DNA of 64,000 bases, from positions 1 through 64,000 of IMG/VR virus record IMGVR_UViG_3300033143_004671; one strand, 5' to 3'. This stretch comes from a virus. The position numbers and the translations under genes are program-made. This document shows, piece by piece, positions 7,266-16,396 of the stretch; position 1 is the first letter of the stretch; each line of letters begins with the position of its first letter. The notes under the pieces were generated by a model, which made no database searches, was not told the origin of the DNA, and saw nothing but the letters and a program-made list of their open reading frames with translations.

Positions 7266-8399
7266 ATGAAACGCAAGGAATTACTAGACGCAATCAGCAA
7301 GCTCTACCCCACGATCACTACCAACCCAATAGCCGAAGAGATGTCGTTTTTCAAGTTCGATGAAGGCTTCCTCTCCGCTTCCGATGGTATTACATGGATT
7401 AGGGTAAAGGCACCATCCGATATGAAATTGAACTGTCTCGTCCCGGCCCAAAAACTCTACAAATTGATCTCTTCAATGACCGCCGAAGAAGTCGATCTGT
7501 CTCTTAAAGAGACCTCCGACGAGGAAGGTGAACTCAAGATCAAAGCGGGCAAGTCAATAGCAACGTACAAGGTACCACTGGAAGGGGGGGTGCTGGACGA
7601 TTTAGATTTCGATGTGGATGGATGGTATGATGTACCGGAGGACATGATAGTAGGATTGAGAAAGACGAAGTTCGCCGCGTCCACGGACGCCTCCCGTGGC
7701 GTGTTGTGTGGCGTCTTACTGGACGATCAGGACATTATCGCCGCCGATGGCCAACGGATAGCTAGGTTCAGATCATCCGAAGCACTCACGGAGGATGGTG
7801 AGAGGATCGTACTCTCGATGAACCTGGTCAACCTGTTAGGAAACTATAAAGGGCTGAACGAATGGACTGTCGAGGATGACACAGCCTACTTCAGATCGGA
7901 GGATGGCACCATTATAGCGGGCAGGACGATAGATGGTGATTACCCAAATGCAAAAGAATGGCTATTACAGGCGAAAGATGCCGAAGGGTCGGTAGCTTTT
8001 CCCAAAGGAGCGGCCGAATCATTGAAGAGACACTTGGATCAGCAGATAGACGTGTCTCCAATGGACAAGGAAGTCCTTGTCACGTTTGGCGGTAAATCGT
8101 TAAAACTGGCCTCCACGGACGAGGAGCATTCGTATACACTAGACGAGACTTTGATGCTCGGCGAGAAGGTAGGACAGGAGATTGAGTTTGGAATCCATCC
8201 CGAGTTTCTATTAGACATCCTCGGCAGCACCACCACAATGAGATTCTCCACAAAGGAAGAGACGAAGTTCATCGTATTCGATGACAAATCGTTTACTTAT
8301 ATGGCAACGGTAGACACTGGCAACGAAGAAGAGGAAGAAGAGGAAGATAACGAGGACGAAGATAACAGGGAGGATTATGATGAAGAGGTAGAGGAATGA
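7266..8399 (+). CDS. dnaN: DNA polymerase III beta-like sliding clamp
   Basis: 377 residues, close to the usual clamp length, with AAAGGAACC before the ATG. Three clamp-type repeats are visible: an N-terminal KRKELLDAISKLYPTITTN, a middle with SRGVLCGVLLDDQDIIAADG (the 'gv.l....l.l.atDg.rl' pattern), and a C-terminal third ending in FTYMATVD. A very acidic tail (EEEEEEEDNEDEDNRED) is added. It encircles DNA and tethers the phage polymerase. It shares a four-base overlap with the helicase gene and belongs to the replisome operon. The acidic tail is unusual for a clamp. Confidence 0.85.
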   Translation: MKRKELLDAISKLYPTITTNPIAEEMSFFKFDEGFLSASDGITWIRVKAPSDMKLNCLVPAQKLYKLISSMTAEEVDLSLKETSDEEGELKIKAGKSIATYKVPLEGGVLDDLDFDVDGWYDVPEDMIVGLRKTKFAASTDASRGVLCGVLLDDQDIIAADGQRIARFRSSEALTEDGERIVLSMNLVNLLGNYKGLNEWTVEDDTAYFRSEDGTIIAGRTIDGDYPNAKEWLLQAKDAEGSVAFPKGAAESLKRHLDQQIDVSPMDKEVLVTFGGKSLKLASTDEEHSYTLDETLMLGEKVGQEIEFGIHPEFLLDILGSTTTMRFSTKEETKFIVFDDKSFTYMATVDTGNEEEEEEEDNEDEDNREDYDEEVEE

Positions 8400-9775
8400 T
8401 CCGAGATTATACTGCATTCATCAAACAGAAATCCCAGCTCGATGAGATGCACGGATTCGAGCCGGAGTGGATTCCTGATTTCCTATTCCCGTTTCAGAAA
8501 TATCTGACTGAATGGGCTATCCGTAAGGGGCGTGCTGCTATCTTCGCCGATTGCGGATTGGGAAAGACCCTCATGCAGCTTGTCTGGGCGGAAAACGTGG
8601 CACAACATACGAACAAGCCTGTGCTCATTTTATCCCCGTTGGCCGTATCGCCACAGACAGTGCGCGAGGGTGAAAAGTTTGGGATCGAAGTAACTAGGTG
8701 TATCAATGGCAAGCACAATGGTGACATCGTAATCACGAACTATGAACGATTGCACTACTTTGATCCTAATGATTTTGGCGGGGTAGTGTGCGACGAGTCC
8801 TCTGCAATCAAACATGAGAAGGCCAAGCGTCGTCAGGAGATCACGGCGTTTATGCGGAAGCGGCCATACCGATTGCTATGCACCGCGACGGCTGCTCCGA
8901 ACGATCATATAGAACTAGGCACGTCCAGCGAGGCACTAGGCTACTTGGGTTTCCAAGATATGATAACACGGTTCTTCAAGCAGGAGACAGCAAAGGGCTT
9001 CTTGGGCTGGGGGCGACCGAAATATAGATTTAGAGGGCACGCCGCAGTTCCATTCTGGAAGTGGGTTTGCTCGTGGGCCAGGTCGTGTCGCAAGCCTTCG
9101 GACCTTGGTTACAATGATGATGGATTTGATCTACCACCCCTGAACGTAAACGAACACAAGATTGGCGTCGGGGCTGTCCGTAGCGGTCATTTCTTCGCGC
9201 TGCCTGCCATATCATTGCAAGAACAAAGAGAAGAGAGACGGGAGACGCTCGAGGAGCGTTGTGAGGCTGTCTCAGATATGGTAGCCGATATTGACGGACC
9301 ATCTGTATCGTGGTGCCATCTAAATGCTGAGGGTGACCTGTTGGAGAAGCTGATACCAGACGCATTACAAGTCAAAGGGGCAATGTCGATAGAGGCCAAA
9401 GAAGAGACGATGGAGGCGTTTCAATCAGGCCAGATCAAACGATTGGTAATCAAACCTAAAATCGGGGCCTTTGGTCTGAATTGGCAGCACTGCAATCGAG
9501 TGACTACTTTCCCCAGCCATTCGTACGAGCAGTATTATCAAGCGGTGCGTCGGTGCTGGCGGTTCGGTCAAGAATACCCCGTAACCGTGGACATCTTTAC
9601 GACTGAGGGCGAAGTCAGGGTATTGAGAAACCTAAAACGCAAAGCGGATCAAGTGGACGATATGTTTACGTCGTTAGTACAATACATGAACGATACGATC
9701 AGTGTCAATCGTGACTACGTATACGGACAGAAGGGAGAACTGCCTAAATGGCTAAAGTCATCAAACAAAAAATAA
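8396..9775 (+). CDS. SNF2/DEAD-like DNA helicase or translocase
   Basis: 459 residues. Walker A is CGLGKTLMQL, motif II is CDESSAIKH, motif III LLCTATAAPND, and the C-terminal lobe has IGAFGLNWQHC and motif VI YYQAVRRCWRFGQ. It is an ATP-driven superfamily 2 motor on DNA or RNA. The gene overlaps the clamp gene by four bases upstream and the methyltransferase by 28 bases downstream. A helicase with an overlapping SPPF methyltransferase is a pairing known from phages and suggests a joint role in modification, but this is inference. Confidence 0.85.
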   Translation: MIRDYTAFIKQKSQLDEMHGFEPEWIPDFLFPFQKYLTEWAIRKGRAAIFADCGLGKTLMQLVWAENVAQHTNKPVLILSPLAVSPQTVREGEKFGIEVTRCINGKHNGDIVITNYERLHYFDPNDFGGVVCDESSAIKHEKAKRRQEITAFMRKRPYRLLCTATAAPNDHIELGTSSEALGYLGFQDMITRFFKQETAKGFLGWGRPKYRFRGHAAVPFWKWVCSWARSCRKPSDLGYNDDGFDLPPLNVNEHKIGVGAVRSGHFFALPAISLQEQREERRETLEERCEAVSDMVADIDGPSVSWCHLNAEGDLLEKLIPDALQVKGAMSIEAKEETMEAFQSGQIKRLVIKPKIGAFGLNWQHCNRVTTFPSHSYEQYYQAVRRCWRFGQEYPVTVDIFTTEGEVRVLRNLKRKADQVDDMFTSLVQYMNDTISVNRDYVYGQKGELPKWLKSSNKK

Positions 9776-10728
9776 CCGAGCGGTACGCCCTATACAATGG
9801 TGACTCATGCGAGGTATTGCCTACACTGCCTGACGAGTCGGTAGGACTGGTAATATACTCGCCTCCGTTCGCTACCGAGTCTGGCGGAGCATTGTATACC
9901 TACAGTTCATCCCCGCGAGACCTATCCAACGCACAGACATACAAGGAGTTCTTCGAGCACTACGAGATCATCGTAGCCGAGACGGCCAGGCTTCTCACGC
10001 CGGGACGCATCTGTGCGGTACATTGTACTGACATACCGAAGGCGGGAGCAAACATAGCCGGTCATACCGACTTCCCAGGCGACATCATACGACTGCATGC
10101 GAAGCACGGATTTGAGTATCTACCGCGTATCTGCATCTGGAAAGCACCACTTACTGTACGCAATAGAACTATGGCGAAGGCGCTATCTCACCGTACAATA
10201 GTAGACGATGCTACATTGTCGAACGTAGCTGGGGCGGATTACCTAATTCCGTTTCGTAAACTAGGTGAGAATCCAGAGCCCGTCAAACACAAGTATGGCT
10301 TTCTCCGATACGCTGGTGAACGTAAGATACCAGGCAAACTAAAAAAGTTCAAAGGATACAAAGGAGATCAGAAAAAGAACATTTACTCTCATTGGATATG
10401 GCGACAGTATGCATCATGCTTTTGGGATGACATTAGAATTAGCAACGTATGCAAATACAAAGAGGGCAGGGACAAAGACGATGAACGACATGTACATCCA
10501 TTACAGTTAGACGTAATCGACAGAGCTTGTCAATTGTGGACTAATCCTGACGACATTATATTGTCACCATTCATGGGAATTGGATCGGAAGTATATGGGG
10601 CTGTGTCGAATGGACGGCGGGGTATAGGAATCGAACTCAAGCCTAGCTATTATCGCCAGGCCGTCAAGAACTGTGCATTGGCATGTGAACGATGGAAGAA
10701 ACGCCAAGCCGAGGATGGCTTTTTCTAA
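9748..10728 (+). CDS. DNA methyltransferase (beta order, SPPF motif)
   Basis: 326 residues. Catalytic motif IV IYSPPFATESGG comes first (about residues 36-47); the SAM-binding motif I LSPFMGIGSEVYGAV sits near the C-terminus, with NGRRGIGIELKPSYY after it. That is the beta-group layout of N6-adenine or N4-cytosine methyltransferases. The gene starts inside the helicase gene (28-base overlap). The C-terminus ends in EDGFF, one of several -FF tails in this window. Confidence 0.85.
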   Translation: MAKVIKQKITERYALYNGDSCEVLPTLPDESVGLVIYSPPFATESGGALYTYSSSPRDLSNAQTYKEFFEHYEIIVAETARLLTPGRICAVHCTDIPKAGANIAGHTDFPGDIIRLHAKHGFEYLPRICIWKAPLTVRNRTMAKALSHRTIVDDATLSNVAGADYLIPFRKLGENPEPVKHKYGFLRYAGERKIPGKLKKFKGYKGDQKKNIYSHWIWRQYASCFWDDIRISNVCKYKEGRDKDDERHVHPLQLDVIDRACQLWTNPDDIILSPFMGIGSEVYGAVSNGRRGIGIELKPSYYRQAVKNCALACERWKKRQAEDGFF

Positions 10729-10737
10729 GGAACGGTA

Positions 10738-13239
10738 ATGAAAAAAGGATTCTTCTTCGACGATAGTGAGATTCGTAAGCACCCTACTAAGAAACGCCGA
10801 GTCGTCGGTGCGGGCTGCAGGGCATGTGGATTGCACAAGAAGTGTCTATCACCTAAAATGGAACCTCACGGAGATGGTGAACTGAATATCGTCGTTGTCG
10901 CCGAGGCTCCAGGAGCAACAGAGGACGAGCAGGGTATTCCACTCGTAGGTAAGGCGGGGAAGTTTCTAAGACAACGAATGAGGGAAGTCGGGCTGAACCT
11001 CGACCGCGACTGTATCAAACTCAATGTAGTACAGTGCCGACCGACTAAGCGAACTGGAAAGCGAACCGAGAACAGACCACCTACCGCAGAGGAACTGCAA
11101 TGCTGCTGGCCAAGAGTAGAGAAACAGATCAAGGCGATACAACCAGACCTGATATATGCCTTCGGCACACCGGCTATCGCCTCGATACTCAGGGATTGCC
11201 CGACTGGAGCGACGGCCACAAACATGCACGGTCGGGTAGTCCCCTCGGCTTATTGGGGATGCTGGGTCGCTTGTGGATTCCATCCGAGCTATTTCATTCG
11301 GGGTAATGAGAAGCACGCGGGGCGGATGGATGAGATGCTATCGGCCGGATATACCAAACTAGAGCGAGGCTCCTACTACGAGGATGATACACTGGATCCT
11401 CTAGGTTATGTGATAATCGAGGATCTGGATTCCGCCCTGGATTGGCTCAATGTAGCAGGACAACCTTTCGATCCCGTAGACTTCGACTACGAAACAAACG
11501 GACTCGATCCATGGGACCCCTCGTTCAAAATCCTACTCGTATCCTTCGCAAAGTCGCCCGACATGGGATGGGTAATACCACTAGAGCATCCACAGTCACG
11601 ATGGACGAAGGAGGAACTAGCTCAGATATTCGAAGCATTGAAACTATGGCTCCAGTCCGGCGTGGACAAGATCGTACAGAACAGGGAGTTCGAGGAGATC
11701 GTCAGCCGCATCCATCTAGGTGTCGGTATAAACAATGTCATCTGTGATACGATGGTCCGCCAGCATGTGATCGATAACAGGCAGGGCGTGACAAGTCAGG
11801 GCTTCCAGGAGTATGTCAGGTATGGTTCACTTCACAAAGGGCAAGTCAACAAGGCGAAACTAGAACATGAGTTCCTGGATACCGTGGCAAAGTATGGAGC
11901 ACTCGATGCCCGATATGGCTTCCGCATATTCGAGGATCAGAACAAAGAAATGGATCCCGAACTCGAGAGAGCTTACGACTTGTTCCACGAGGCGATCCCA
12001 CTATTCGTGGATATGAAGGAGCGAGGGATACAAGTAGACGAGGACATCCTGTTCAAATTAGACGAACAGACGAAAGCACTACGAGCCAGGGCGAAGAAGA
12101 TTCACTCGTCACCCTGGTTGAAGAAGTACAAGAAGAGATATGGGAAGGATTGGGATAAAGGGTCTCCACAAGCCAAGCAACGGTTGTTCTATGGTATCAT
12201 GGGATTAGAGCCTACCAAGTTGACGGCTGGAGGGGAATCGTTTGACGTACCGGAGGACTGTTCGACCGACGCCGAGTCGATGAAGAACCTATTGGCACAG
12301 GTGGATGCGGATTCCGAAGAGGCCGTCCTTATTCAAATGTGCCTCGACAATTCGTCACTGACAAAACTAGGGGGATACATAAAGAACATCAAACAGCTTT
12401 CCCGTCACGATGGTTTCCTTCATCCTTCCTTCTGTCTGCATAATGTCTCCTCGTATCGTTCGTCGAGCAACAGTCCCAACTTCCAAAACTTCCCTATAAG
12501 AAAGCCCCAGCTTGCCGTACTGAGAACATGTCTCGTACCACGGTACGATCATCTCGTGGAGGTCGACTTCAAAGGTAATGAGGTGTGTGGTATAGGAGCG
12601 GCGTCACTGGACGAGAACCTGATAATAGACATCAGGGATAAGGTTGACTTCCATCGACACTTCGCCGCTAGGCTATATGGAATAGAGGAGGAGGAGGTCA
12701 CGAAGGAGGAGAGGTACTATGGTAAGAATGAGTTTGTCTTCCCCGAGTTCTACGGATCCTATTATGGTTCGATAGCAAAGCACAGACCTGAGTGGGAGGA
12801 AAAAAGGGTTCAGTTGGTCGAGAAGGAATTATGGGACAGATATGGAGACGTGAAAATATGGCAGGAGGACAATCAAGAGTTCTACGAACGGCATGGCTAC
12901 GTTCAGTACCTGACAGGATTCAAATGCAGATTCAGTAGAATAGGGCTGATGTCCTTCAACAACGTATGCAATAGTCCTATCCAAGGGATAGCTTTTCACC
13001 GGCTGCTCAAAGTGCTAATCGAGTTAGACAAGGCGATGAAGAAGGAGAAGTTTGAGAGCCTGCTCATTGGACAAATCCATGACTCGATTGTCGCCGATGT
13101 GATCGAGGATGAACTGGATGACTTCATGGATCTGGCAGAGGAGATCGCGGGCACACCTCAATGGGATTGGGATGCGGTGATACCTTGGACCGTCGAAATT
13201 AAGATCGGTCCGAACTTACTTGAGTTGAGCGAGGTATAA
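10738..13239 (+). CDS. Family-4-like uracil-DNA glycosylase fused to DNA polymerase A with proofreading
   Basis: 833 residues. Residues 20-210 form a family-4-like UDG: EAPGATEDEQGIPLVGKAG (about 56-74), NVVQCRP and a HPS motif near 182. C27, C30, C100 and C122 or C123 could bind an iron-sulfur cluster. Residues about 245-440 are a 3'-5' exonuclease (FDYETNGLDP with D250 and E252; a late YGALDAR). The rest is polymerase A: NSPNFQNFP, motif A around VEVDFKGNEV, an O-helix FYGSYYGS, and motif C QIHDSIVADV, with HDS in place of HDE. UDG excises uracil from DNA and the polymerase copies the genome. Having both in one chain suggests uracil is checked during replication. A UDG-like N-terminus also exists in some other phage polymerases, so the fusion is not unique. 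Confidence 0.9.
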   Translation: MKKGFFFDDSEIRKHPTKKRRVVGAGCRACGLHKKCLSPKMEPHGDGELNIVVVAEAPGATEDEQGIPLVGKAGKFLRQRMREVGLNLDRDCIKLNVVQCRPTKRTGKRTENRPPTAEELQCCWPRVEKQIKAIQPDLIYAFGTPAIASILRDCPTGATATNMHGRVVPSAYWGCWVACGFHPSYFIRGNEKHAGRMDEMLSAGYTKLERGSYYEDDTLDPLGYVIIEDLDSALDWLNVAGQPFDPVDFDYETNGLDPWDPSFKILLVSFAKSPDMGWVIPLEHPQSRWTKEELAQIFEALKLWLQSGVDKIVQNREFEEIVSRIHLGVGINNVICDTMVRQHVIDNRQGVTSQGFQEYVRYGSLHKGQVNKAKLEHEFLDTVAKYGALDARYGFRIFEDQNKEMDPELERAYDLFHEAIPLFVDMKERGIQVDEDILFKLDEQTKALRARAKKIHSSPWLKKYKKRYGKDWDKGSPQAKQRLFYGIMGLEPTKLTAGGESFDVPEDCSTDAESMKNLLAQVDADSEEAVLIQMCLDNSSLTKLGGYIKNIKQLSRHDGFLHPSFCLHNVSSYRSSSNSPNFQNFPIRKPQLAVLRTCLVPRYDHLVEVDFKGNEVCGIGAASLDENLIIDIRDKVDFHRHFAARLYGIEEEEVTKEERYYGKNEFVFPEFYGSYYGSIAKHRPEWEEKRVQLVEKELWDRYGDVKIWQEDNQEFYERHGYVQYLTGFKCRFSRIGLMSFNNVCNSPIQGIAFHRLLKVLIELDKAMKKEKFESLLIGQIHDSIVADVIEDELDDFMDLAEEIAGTPQWDWDAVIPWTVEIKIGPNLLELSEV

Positions 13240-13240
13240 T
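13235..13240 (+). promoter_or_regulatory. GTATAATG-type promoter box
   Basis: GCGAGGTATAATGGAATGAAGG overlaps the polymerase stop codon (13237-13239) and precedes the MazG gene. The core GGTATAATGGA is identical to the one at 18128. Confidence 0.5.
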
Positions 13241-13257
13241 GGAATGAAGGAAGAAAC

Positions 13258-13602
13258 ATGAACGAGCGACAGGAAGAACAGTTCGTCGAAATACTGCATA
13301 GAATCACCTGCGAGATTCACTTCATAGCAAAATGTAAAGGTTTCTGGGAGGACGCAAGGACCGATGGTGACCTCGTCGCTCTCGTGATGACCGAACTAAG
13401 TAAATACTACGAGGGCTTACGACAAGGCAATCCTCCTAGCGAGCACATACCTGAGTTCAGTCTGGCAGAGGAAGAACTGGCAGATGTCGTCATTCGAGTA
13501 TTAAATATTGCCTATAAGCGTGGTCACAGGATAGCCGAAGCGATGCTGGCAAAGATGAAGTTCAACAAGACACGGCCGTATAAACATGGAAAGAAGTTCT
13601 AG
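13258..13602 (+). CDS. MazG-like nucleotide pyrophosphohydrolase
   Basis: 114 residues with GAAGGAAG before the ATG. The core reads FSLAEEELADVVIRVLNIA, carrying the metal-binding acidic residues of the MazG fold, and the protein ends PYKHGKKF, a tail typical of phage MazG proteins. These enzymes hydrolyse (d)NTPs to monophosphates and can lower ppGpp or remove unwanted nucleotides. It lies between polymerase and clamp loader with its own promoter box. Confidence 0.8.
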   Translation: MNERQEEQFVEILHRITCEIHFIAKCKGFWEDARTDGDLVALVMTELSKYYEGLRQGNPPSEHIPEFSLAEEELADVVIRVLNIAYKRGHRIAEAMLAKMKFNKTRPYKHGKKF

Positions 13603-14529
13603 ATGCTATACCAGCAAACACGACCATCGACACTCGATGAGTTCGTAGGATCGAAGGATACGATAAAGGCACTCGCGAACGCTATCGAGTCCGAGAATCA
13701 CGCTCACGTCTACCTGATGCAAGGGCCTTCGGGCTGTGGTAAGACGACGCTCGCTCGCATACTTGCTAAGGATTTTGGAGCGGCCGTCCACAACATTATC
13801 GAGAAGAATGCGGCATCGGATCGTGGTATAGATATGGCGAGGGACCTACAGAAATATGCCACCCTTGGACCTATCGGCGGTGGTAGTAGGGCAATCATCC
13901 TAGACGAATGCCACCGACTCACCAAGGACGCCTCGTCGGCGCTACTCAAGGTGTTAGAGGATGTGCCCGACTTTCAATACTATTTCCTTTGCACGACGGA
14001 ACCGCAGACGTTACTCAAGACAATCCGCACACGCTGCGAGAAGGTTACAGTTAGCCTACTCGACGATGACGATATGTATGATTGCATCGTCAATGCCGCT
14101 GAACGTGCAAACATCCACGAGCCTCCCGAGGAAGTGTTAGACGCCATCGTGGAGTCGGCGAAAGGGTGCCCAAGAGAGGCGTTGGTCCTTTTAGAGAAGC
14201 AGGATGGGCTGGACGAGGACCAGGCACTCAGTGCAGTCAAGAGTCACGAGACCATAACCAGGACGACGAAGGCACTCTGTCAAGCTCTTGTCAAAGGTGA
14301 TACGTGGACGAAAGTCATGGCTACGTATGCCAAATTAGAGGATAAGGACGTAGAAGGCACGAGGCGAGTCGTCCTCGGATACCTGTCGGCCTGTCTAAAA
14401 GGAGCAAAGAAAAAATCTGAGATGGAGAAGTTTGCAAACATGCTAGAGGAATTGACAGAGCACACGTACGATGCGGGTGAACCAAAACTAATGGCCATGC
14501 TTTACAGGGCATGGGAAGCCGGAAGATAA
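13603..14529 (+). CDS. Clamp-loader AAA+ ATPase (DnaX/RFC-like)
   Basis: 308 residues, beginning directly after the MazG stop. Walker A is GPSGCGKTTLA (about residues 41-51), Walker B IILDECHRL, sensor 1 in FLCTTEPQTLLKTI, and the arginine-finger-region motif TRC follows. The length fits a small-subunit clamp loader. It opens the sliding clamp encoded at 7266 and loads it on DNA. No second, larger loader subunit is seen, so it may form a homo-oligomer. Confidence 0.85.
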   Translation: MLYQQTRPSTLDEFVGSKDTIKALANAIESENHAHVYLMQGPSGCGKTTLARILAKDFGAAVHNIIEKNAASDRGIDMARDLQKYATLGPIGGGSRAIILDECHRLTKDASSALLKVLEDVPDFQYYFLCTTEPQTLLKTIRTRCEKVTVSLLDDDDMYDCIVNAAERANIHEPPEEVLDAIVESAKGCPREALVLLEKQDGLDEDQALSAVKSHETITRTTKALCQALVKGDTWTKVMATYAKLEDKDVEGTRRVVLGYLSACLKGAKKKSEMEKFANMLEELTEHTYDAGEPKLMAMLYRAWEAGR

Positions 14530-14551
14530 CCCCCGAAGAAAGGAACGCACA

Positions 14552-15829
14552 ATGAGTAAGGCGAAGGACAGACGTGAGAGACGGCGTGAAGCCGCAAAGC
14601 AGGACCAACGAAGGAAGGAGGAAGGCGAAGGTTTCAAGACTCAGATGAACTTTATCGTAGGTGCCGACGAGTTGGATGAGTTGGGAATCTCCGCGTACCG
14701 TCCAACAACCGACGATGACAGGGCAGTGATAAACAAGGTACATATCCTACCGTCGAATGAGGAGGACGCCGAGGAGAACCTGGATGTAATTGCCTTGGCG
14801 CTCTACATACATCGGGACGTCGGGGCCGATGGACTTTCCTTCCTGTGCCCAAAGTGGATGAGAAAAGTCTTCCACGATGCTCGGGCTCCCATCCCCGATA
14901 TAATCGCCGATGGGAAGTGCCCTGTGTGTGAAGAGCATGAAAGGGTGCTCAAGAGGTTCTTCGACGAGAAGAATGAGGACCGTAAGAACGAACTGTACGA
15001 TGAGCAGAAGGACCTGAGGGCATTTTCTGGCAGATGGAACAAGCCTCGTCCCAAAAAACTGCTCGCATGGGTCCGGGATGCTATCAATGAAGAAGCCGAA
15101 GAGGAAGCAAAGTTTTGGATCATGCCCCCATCTATCTACGATGAAGGGATACTAGAGCAAATCCAAGATGAGGATAACTTAGAGCTAGCAGGCGAAGATG
15201 AGAACGGTGTTGTGGACATCGTCGATCCCGACGATGGTTTTATCTTCCAATTCAAGGTCGAAGGCAAGGGCTATGATATGTACAAGGCCTACAAACTAAA
15301 GAAGCGAAAGTTCAGCATCACGCAGGACGAACCCGACTGGTTGAATGTTCCCCGGTACAAAGACCTCCTAGTCTTCCACGACTACGACACCATCGCCGAG
15401 GCTCTTCACAGTTCGGTAGAGGAAGAGGAAGAGAAGCCAAGACGCGGAAGACGCAAGAAGGCGATTGACCAAGCGGCCGAGGATTGGGATGAAGATGAGG
15501 CGGCTGCAAGGGATGCCGAAGACGACGAGGACGAGAGGCCTTCTCGCAGGCGAAAGCGTCGATACTCTGAGGACGACGAGGACGAGAAACCCAGACGTTC
15601 TCGGCGAAGTCACAAAGCCGAAGACGACGAGGACGAGAAGCCTACACGAACCAGACGAAAGAGAAGGACCAAAGACGAAGATGACGAGGAAGAGAAGCCC
15701 CGTCAAAAACGTAGGCGTCGTTCCGAGCCCGAGCCGGAAGATGACGAGGACGAGGATGATGCACAATCCACGGTCCGCAGCCGCGCCAAGAAAAGACGCC
15801 GCCGACGCAAAACCGAGGAGGACGATTAA
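14552..15829 (+). CDS. Single-stranded DNA-binding protein, gp32-like, with long charged tail
   Basis: 425 residues. Residues 1-290 hold the body with a zinc-like cluster: CPKWMRKVFH, then CPVCEEHERVLKRF. Such a Cys/His knuckle beside an SSB fold is typical of T4 gp32-type proteins. From about residue 290 the chain turns into repeats of EDDEDE(K/R)P alternating with RRRK/R blocks (at least five repeats), an unusually long charged tail. Tails of SSBs recruit partner proteins, here probably polymerase, RecA and mediator. It is followed by the mediator-like gene and recA. The SSB identity comes from pattern and context and is not certain. Confidence 0.7.
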   Translation: MSKAKDRRERRREAAKQDQRRKEEGEGFKTQMNFIVGADELDELGISAYRPTTDDDRAVINKVHILPSNEEDAEENLDVIALALYIHRDVGADGLSFLCPKWMRKVFHDARAPIPDIIADGKCPVCEEHERVLKRFFDEKNEDRKNELYDEQKDLRAFSGRWNKPRPKKLLAWVRDAINEEAEEEAKFWIMPPSIYDEGILEQIQDEDNLELAGEDENGVVDIVDPDDGFIFQFKVEGKGYDMYKAYKLKKRKFSITQDEPDWLNVPRYKDLLVFHDYDTIAEALHSSVEEEEEKPRRGRRKKAIDQAAEDWDEDEAAARDAEDDEDERPSRRRKRRYSEDDEDEKPRRSRRSHKAEDDEDEKPTRTRRKRRTKDEDDEEEKPRQKRRRRSEPEPEDDEDEDDAQSTVRSRAKKRRRRRKTEEDD

Positions 15830-16363
15830 ATGACCCACGAAAAGATGGAAGCCGAGTTTGAGGATCTTCGGTCGCGGCTCTCGATCAATGTCAACAGCCT
15901 ACACAAGGACGCTAGGATACAACCCGATCTGATGGCAAGGGCAGGCGAACTTCTAGCCGAGTGCAAGATGGAAATGAGACGTGCCCGGCTTGAGGCCGAT
16001 GAATCGAAAGCCCATGCCTCCAGGCAGATCAGAGAGGATCCAGAACACTATGGCATCGAGAAGGCAACTCAAGCGGCAGTAGATGCTGCCGTACTACTGA
16101 CTACGAGCGTTAAGCAGGCGAGCAGGGAACTTACCGACGCCTCCTACGATGTCGATAGAGCGGCAGCACTGGCCGACGCCTTTCAGCACAGGAAGTCGAT
16201 GATACAGGATGAAGTCCGTCTATATCTCGGTAACTATTGGGGCGAGTGTGATGTCAAGGATATGAAGGACGCCGAAGCCGATGTCAGGGAAGATGTAGAG
16301 AAGAAAGCGACTGAGAAGCGAAGGCGACGGCGAAGGAGACCTACTAATGAGCGGGACGAATAA
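15830..16363 (+). CDS. Recombination-mediator-like helical protein (UvsY-like position)
   Basis: 177 residues, starting directly on the SSB stop (TAA-ATG). It is helical throughout, with EHYGIEKATQAAVDAAV and AFQHRKSMIQDEVRLYLGNY, and ends in an RRRRRRRRP tail. The run of helices ending in HRKxMIxxxVRLYL is one I know from phage proteins encoded between SSB and RecA genes. By position it could load recombinase onto SSB-covered DNA, as UvsY does in T4. No direct homology to UvsY can be claimed by eye. Confidence 0.55.
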   Translation: MTHEKMEAEFEDLRSRLSINVNSLHKDARIQPDLMARAGELLAECKMEMRRARLEADESKAHASRQIREDPEHYGIEKATQAAVDAAVLLTTSVKQASRELTDASYDVDRAAALADAFQHRKSMIQDEVRLYLGNYWGECDVKDMKDAEADVREDVEKKATEKRRRRRRRPTNERDE

Positions 16364-16396
16364 CCCGATGAAGGGTCGATGGGTCAAGGAGACGCG

